From assembly GCA_017395885.1 (NCBI GenBank), contig JAFQNM010000010.1, positions 1-8,091 of the forward strand: a DNA stretch of 8,091 nt, in the 5' to 3' direction. The position numbers were made by a program, and so were the translations under genes. The notes beneath the pieces were generated by a model, which was given only the letters and a program-made list of their open reading frames with translations, was not told the origin of the DNA and ran no database searches. Positions within the stretch are counted from its first letter, which is position 1. Each line of letters begins with the position of its first letter. This document shows positions 6,252 to 8,091 of this stretch, piece after piece. Origin of the DNA: Clostridia bacterium (GTDB lineage Bacteria; Bacillota; Clostridia; Oscillospirales; CAG-272).

Positions 6252-6893
6252 TCAATCAAACTTTGAGTAGCCGTGGATGTTAACGAGGGCATCGATCTTC
6301 TGTCCCTGCTTGCAAAGCTCGCACTCGGAGGGCAGGTAGCTGAGGTAGCCGGGAAGGTCGCGAGGATTGAAGATGGAGGCAACGGGGTAGCCCTCAAACT
6401 CGGTGGTGGTAGCGAAAATGGAGCCCATTCCGGAAACACGTCCGCCGTAATATGTAATGGCCTCAATGGCGCCGCGGGCAGTGCATCCGGTAACAACGGA
6501 GGCAGCAAGAATAAGAACGTGCTTGCCGGTGATCATGGGGAGAATGTTTTCCCTGAAGAGGATCCTGTTGTCGGATGTGAACTCAGGGGTAACAACGTAA
6601 ATTGTCTGATGAGCATTCATGTTGCGGAAATCGTTTTTGGTAAGCTCCTCGGCCAGACAGGTGCCGATAACCTCGGTGTTGTCAAGACAGAGGATGGTAT
6701 CAACGAGGGTGTTGGTACGGTAGGCATCGCAGATAGCCTTGGCAGTAGCTCTTGCCTCGGAGAGGCGAGTCTTCTGCATTGTAATATCAATATAGTAGTT
6801 TATATGGCTGTGGCCGGTAGAGAAGTGACCCTTGCAAACGCGGAGCTGAACACCGTCCTTGTTTGTGGGCAGCTTGACCATATTTATAGGCAT
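6252..6893 (-). CDS. Orotate phosphoribosyltransferase-like protein with altered PRPP motif
   Basis: 213 residues from the ATG at 6893, with AGGAGG (6902-6907) 8 bases upstream; the frame stays open 24 codons further but has no other signal. The fold is type I phosphoribosyltransferase: a core with VDTILCLDNTEVIG (about 64-77), a strand and loop TIYVVTPEF, and the PRPP-loop region VLILAASVVTGCT (126-138) followed by a helix and YYGG. In active enzymes the loop reads hydrophobic-DD-xx-T-TG; here both acidic residues are Ala (A130, A131), while TG is kept. A C-terminal CELC (C191, C194) lies near the end, in SECELCKQGQKIDA. Similar Clostridia proteins, often labelled orotate phosphoribosyltransferase, are recalled to share the missing acids, so this is probably a family trait and not a broken gene. 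It may bind nucleotides or PRPP in a different way, or act as a regulator; enzymatic OPRT activity should not be assumed. It is monocistronic, with its own promoter and terminator. Confidence 0.78.
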   Translation of the reverse strand: MPINMVKLPTNKDGVQLRVCKGHFSTGHSHINYYIDITMQKTRLSEARATAKAICDAYRTNTLVDTILCLDNTEVIGTCLAEELTKNDFRNMNAHQTIYVVTPEFTSDNRILFRENILPMITGKHVLILAASVVTGCTARGAIEAITYYGGRVSGMGSIFATTTEFEGYPVASIFNPRDLPGYLSYLPSECELCKQGQKIDALVNIHGYSKFD

Positions 6894-6923
6894 AAAATTA
6901 TCCTCCTGAAAGTATATAGTGTA

Positions 6924-6952
6924 ATTGTACAACGATTTGGTAAAATATGCAA
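6924..6952 (-). promoter_or_regulatory. Promoter of the phosphoribosyltransferase-like gene
   Basis: On the - strand, TTGCAT (6952-6947), a 17-base spacer and TACAAT (6929-6924) match sigma-A promoters. The start codon is 30 bases past the -10 box, after AGGAGG. An extended -10 sequence, TGCTATACT, lies further upstream (6992-7000) and might be a second, weaker promoter. Confidence 0.7.
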
Positions 6953-6970
6953 TAGCTTTGGGCAATATTT

Positions 6971-7000
6971 TAGTAAACTATTTGTTCTGCTAGTATAGCA
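6971..7000. promoter_or_regulatory. Two short palindromes upstream of the phosphoribosyltransferase promoter
   Basis: TAGTAAACTA (6971-6980) and TGCTAGTATAGCA (6988-7000) are both dyad-symmetric and share TAGTA/TACTA elements. They lie 19-48 bases upstream of the -35 box, where an activator or repressor could bind. The second also overlaps the possible extended -10 box. Short AT-rich palindromes can arise by chance. Confidence 0.3.
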
Positions 7001-7085
7001 TCCAACTAAAAAAGCAAATTCCGATTTATCGGGTAGGGGAGACGGTCGCTTTTTTGAAAAAAAGCTCCGCAAAAAACTTTAAACA

Positions 7086-7123
7086 GGTTTAGATAAAGGG
7101 AGCACACTCCCTTTATATAAACC
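7086..7123. repeat. Long stem-loop in the intergenic block
   Basis: Arms 7086-7102 and 7107-7123 pair as 16 base pairs with one mismatch (G7092/A7117) around a CACA loop; the core is ATAAAGGGAG/CTCCCTTTAT. No T tract follows on the + strand. It lies between repeat copies A and C and may be part of the same element. Confidence 0.7.
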
Positions 7124-7124
7124 A

Positions 7125-7150
7125 ACAAAAGCCCCTCGCGGGGCCTTTGT
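7125..7150 (-). repeat. GC-rich stem-loop, terminator-like on the - strand
   Basis: ACAAA-A-GCCCC (7125-7135) pairs with GGGGC-C-TTTGT (7140-7150). On the - strand the loop is GCGA, a GNRA tetraloop, the odd A/C position becomes a U-G wobble, and the stem runs into TTTTGTTGG. It shares bases 7144-7149 with the palindrome CCTTTGTTCAAAGG (7144-7157), so the two structures are mutually exclusive. Confidence 0.55.
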
Positions 7151-7218
7151 TCAAAGGAGTGGACGCCCCTTACCGATAAGCCGAATTATTATCCCCTTTT
7201 TAAAGTTTTTCGGGGGTC

Positions 7219-7250
7219 GTAGGGGGCCTTTTTACAAAAAGGCCCCCTGC
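7219..7250. repeat. Strong G-run/T-run palindrome
   Basis: AGGGGGCCTTTTT (7221-7233) and AAAAAGGCCCCCT (7236-7248) are exact inverted arms around AC. A G-C and a T-G pair extend the stem to 7219 and 7250. It forms the internal hairpin of repeat copy B. T-rich tracts are inside the stem and not after it, so terminator function is doubtful. Confidence 0.7.
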
Positions 7251-7343
7251 ATATTTCCCCGATAAACAGGAATTTGAAGTTTATAGAGCGGGCATCGGGC
7301 GGCTTTAAGGAGGTATGCACTTTGATACTATATTTTTTAATGT

Positions 7344-7375
7344 GACACCCCTGTGTCCTGCCGTATTTGTATAAT
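7344..7375 (+). promoter_or_regulatory. Putative promoter of the AIM24-family gene with a dyad in place of the -35 box
   Basis: A consensus TATAAT lies at 7370-7375, 36 bases before the start codon. Seventeen bases upstream of it there is no good -35 hexamer; that place holds the dyad GACAC-CCCT-GTGTC (7344-7357). This arrangement suits an activator-dependent promoter, but that is inference. Downstream, GTACAAAA is repeated at 7380-7387 and 7392-7399, and GTATTTGTA (7363-7371) is almost an inverted copy of TACAAAATAC (7381-7390). Confidence 0.5.
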
Positions 7376-7411
7376 ATAAGTACAAAATACCGTACAAAAC
7401 AGGAGGAAAAA

Positions 7412-8091
7412 ATGGCAATTCGAGTCAATAATTGGACAAACGAGAACCGCATCGTGATCGCAGAAATGGGCGGCTTCAAGGTAATCGAGCATCAGAAGGA
7501 TCTGAGCGTCAGCAAGGCAACTGCTGCAAATGAATATTACTCATCCAAGATGAACGTTAAGCTCAGGCAGGTGGAGATCACACTCAACGGCAACATGGTA
7601 AGGACCCAGGCGGGAGCAATGCAGATGCTCTGGGGCAACGTTGAGATGGATTCCGGAATCAAGGGCGGCGTTGGAGGCTTCCTTGGATCAATGGTAAAGG
7701 CGGCGGTAACGAACGAGACAGCGTCAAAGCCTGAGTACAAGGGAAACGGAAAGGTTATCCTTGAGCCTACATACAAGCATATCATCCTCCAGGACGTGGC
7801 AGGCTGGGGCCCCGGCGGCCTTGTTATTGAGGACGGAATGTTTCTTGCAAGCGACGGAAGCGTTGAGCACAACGTTGTATCCGTAGCACAGGATCTGGGA
7901 ACGGCGCTTCTCAGCGACGAGGGCATATACAACCTTTGCTTCACAGGCAACGGCGTGGTAGCGCTTGAGAGCTACGTGCCTATTGAGGAGCTGGTGGAGA
8001 TAGAGCTTGAGAACGATGTGCTGAAAATAGACGGAAACATGGCCGTTTGCTGGAGCGGCTCGCTCAGCTTCGGTGTTGAAAAGGCAACAAA
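7412..8091 (+). CDS. AIM24-family protein, 3' end missing
   Basis: The ATG at 7412 follows AGGAGG (7401-7406) by 5 bases. 226 residues are visible and the frame is open to the right edge, so the C-terminus is missing. After about 55 N-terminal residues not obviously related (MAIRVNNWTN...), the body shows AIM24/DUF124 (TIGR00266-like) features: an AGAM motif (67-70) followed by MLWGNVEMDSG; a Gly-rich stretch (GGVGGFLGSMVKAAV, from about 85); strand repeats such as GKVILEPTYKHIILQDV and GGLVIEDGMFLASDGSVEH; then GIYNLCFTGNGVVALES and a final VLKIDGNMAVCW strand set. The family has a tryptophan-RNA-binding-attenuator-like beta-roll fold. Its bacterial role is not well defined, although the yeast homologue Aim24 is mitochondrial. 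No signal peptide or membrane span is seen. The gene is on the strand opposite to its left neighbour and has a separate promoter region. Confidence 0.85.
   Translation, partial: MAIRVNNWTNENRIVIAEMGGFKVIEHQKDLSVSKATAANEYYSSKMNVKLRQVEITLNGNMVRTQAGAMQMLWGNVEMDSGIKGGVGGFLGSMVKAAVTNETASKPEYKGNGKVILEPTYKHIILQDVAGWGPGGLVIEDGMFLASDGSVEHNVVSVAQDLGTALLSDEGIYNLCFTGNGVVALESYVPIEELVEIELENDVLKIDGNMAVCWSGSLSFGVEKAT

Larger units (their letters stand above)
7015..7276. repeat. Intergenic block of three diverged hairpin-bearing repeat copies
   Basis: No gene lies between 6894 and 7411; this block fills most of it. Copy A (- strand, 7083 to 7015) and copy B (+ strand, 7199-7276) are inverted to each other. 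Both read TTTAAAGTTTTT, then an internal palindrome of the form CTTTTT..AAAAAG, then CCCGATAAA-2 bases-GGAATTTG. The last element matches at 17 of 19 positions between 7015-7033 and 7258-7276. Copy C (+ strand, about 7140-7187) is more decayed, with the palindrome CCTTTGTTCAAAGG (7144-7157), then CCCCTTA and CCGATAAGCCGAATT (7173-7187). No transposase is present. It may be a MITE-like or REP-like intergenic repeat family or a structured RNA. No clear target-site duplication was seen at its ends. Confidence 0.6.

Noticed and set aside
6273..6998. 241-residue open frame on the + strand opposite the phosphoribosyltransferase-like gene
   Set aside because: It is Gly/Asn/Val-rich antisense text with no known domain; the - strand gene has a promoter, AGGAGG, a fold and a terminator.
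7015..7276. CRISPR array or insertion sequence
   Set aside because: There are no regularly spaced near-identical direct repeats and no transposase frame; the copies are diverged and partly inverted.
7315..7374. 19-codon ORF after AAGGAGG (7307-7313), ending inside the TATAAT
   Set aside because: The spacing from AAGGAGG to ATG is one base, too short to work, and the ORF would lie upstream of the likely transcription start.

Overview
The window looks like a chromosomal segment of an anaerobic Firmicute, most likely a gut or rumen Clostridia (Ruminococcaceae/Oscillospirales-like). This rests on strong AGGAGG-type ribosome binding sites, sigma-A promoters of TTGACA/TATAAT type, moderate GC, T-rich intrinsic terminators, and proteins whose nearest familiar relatives (a Cys-rich peptide radical SAM maturase, an OPRT-like family with a changed PRPP motif, YbjN and AIM24 proteins) are common there. 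The organism is an inference; no rRNA or marker gene is present.

Region 1 (1-2081, + strand) is a small RiPP-type cassette. It holds the C-terminal part of a radical SAM/SPASM peptide maturase (cut by the window's left edge), a previously untracked 55-residue precursor peptide with eight cysteines packed in its last 23 residues (888-1055), and a polytopic membrane protein of unknown role (1113-2081). The precursor gene is bracketed by two stable stem-loops, neither followed by a T tract. This suggests that the precursor part of the transcript is separately processed or stabilised. The cassette ends at a perfect 16-bp bidirectional terminator.

Region 2 (2122-6893, - strand) holds three genes. 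Upstream-most is an orotate-phosphoribosyltransferase-like protein lacking the two acidic PRPP-loop residues, with its own promoter and terminator. Next is a YbjN-like small protein with an excellent promoter. Last is a gene for an 1118-residue protein that joins an N-terminal alpha/beta domain, a Pro/Ala-rich linker, a Clp/ClpB-type AAA+ module, a receiver-like domain, and an FtsH-type AAA module with an intact M41 zinc protease (HEAGH plus downstream Asp). Unlike FtsH, it has no evident membrane anchor. This two-motor protease is the most unusual object in the window.

Region 3 (6894-7411) has no gene. It contains the phosphoribosyltransferase promoter, several palindromes, and a 260-bp block built from three diverged copies of a hairpin-bearing repeat, the outer two in inverted orientation. 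Region 4 (7412-8091, + strand) is an AIM24-family protein that runs off the right edge. The RiPP cassette and the protease region converge on one shared terminator and are probably independent units. YbjN and the protease are in tandem and may share the YbjN promoter.
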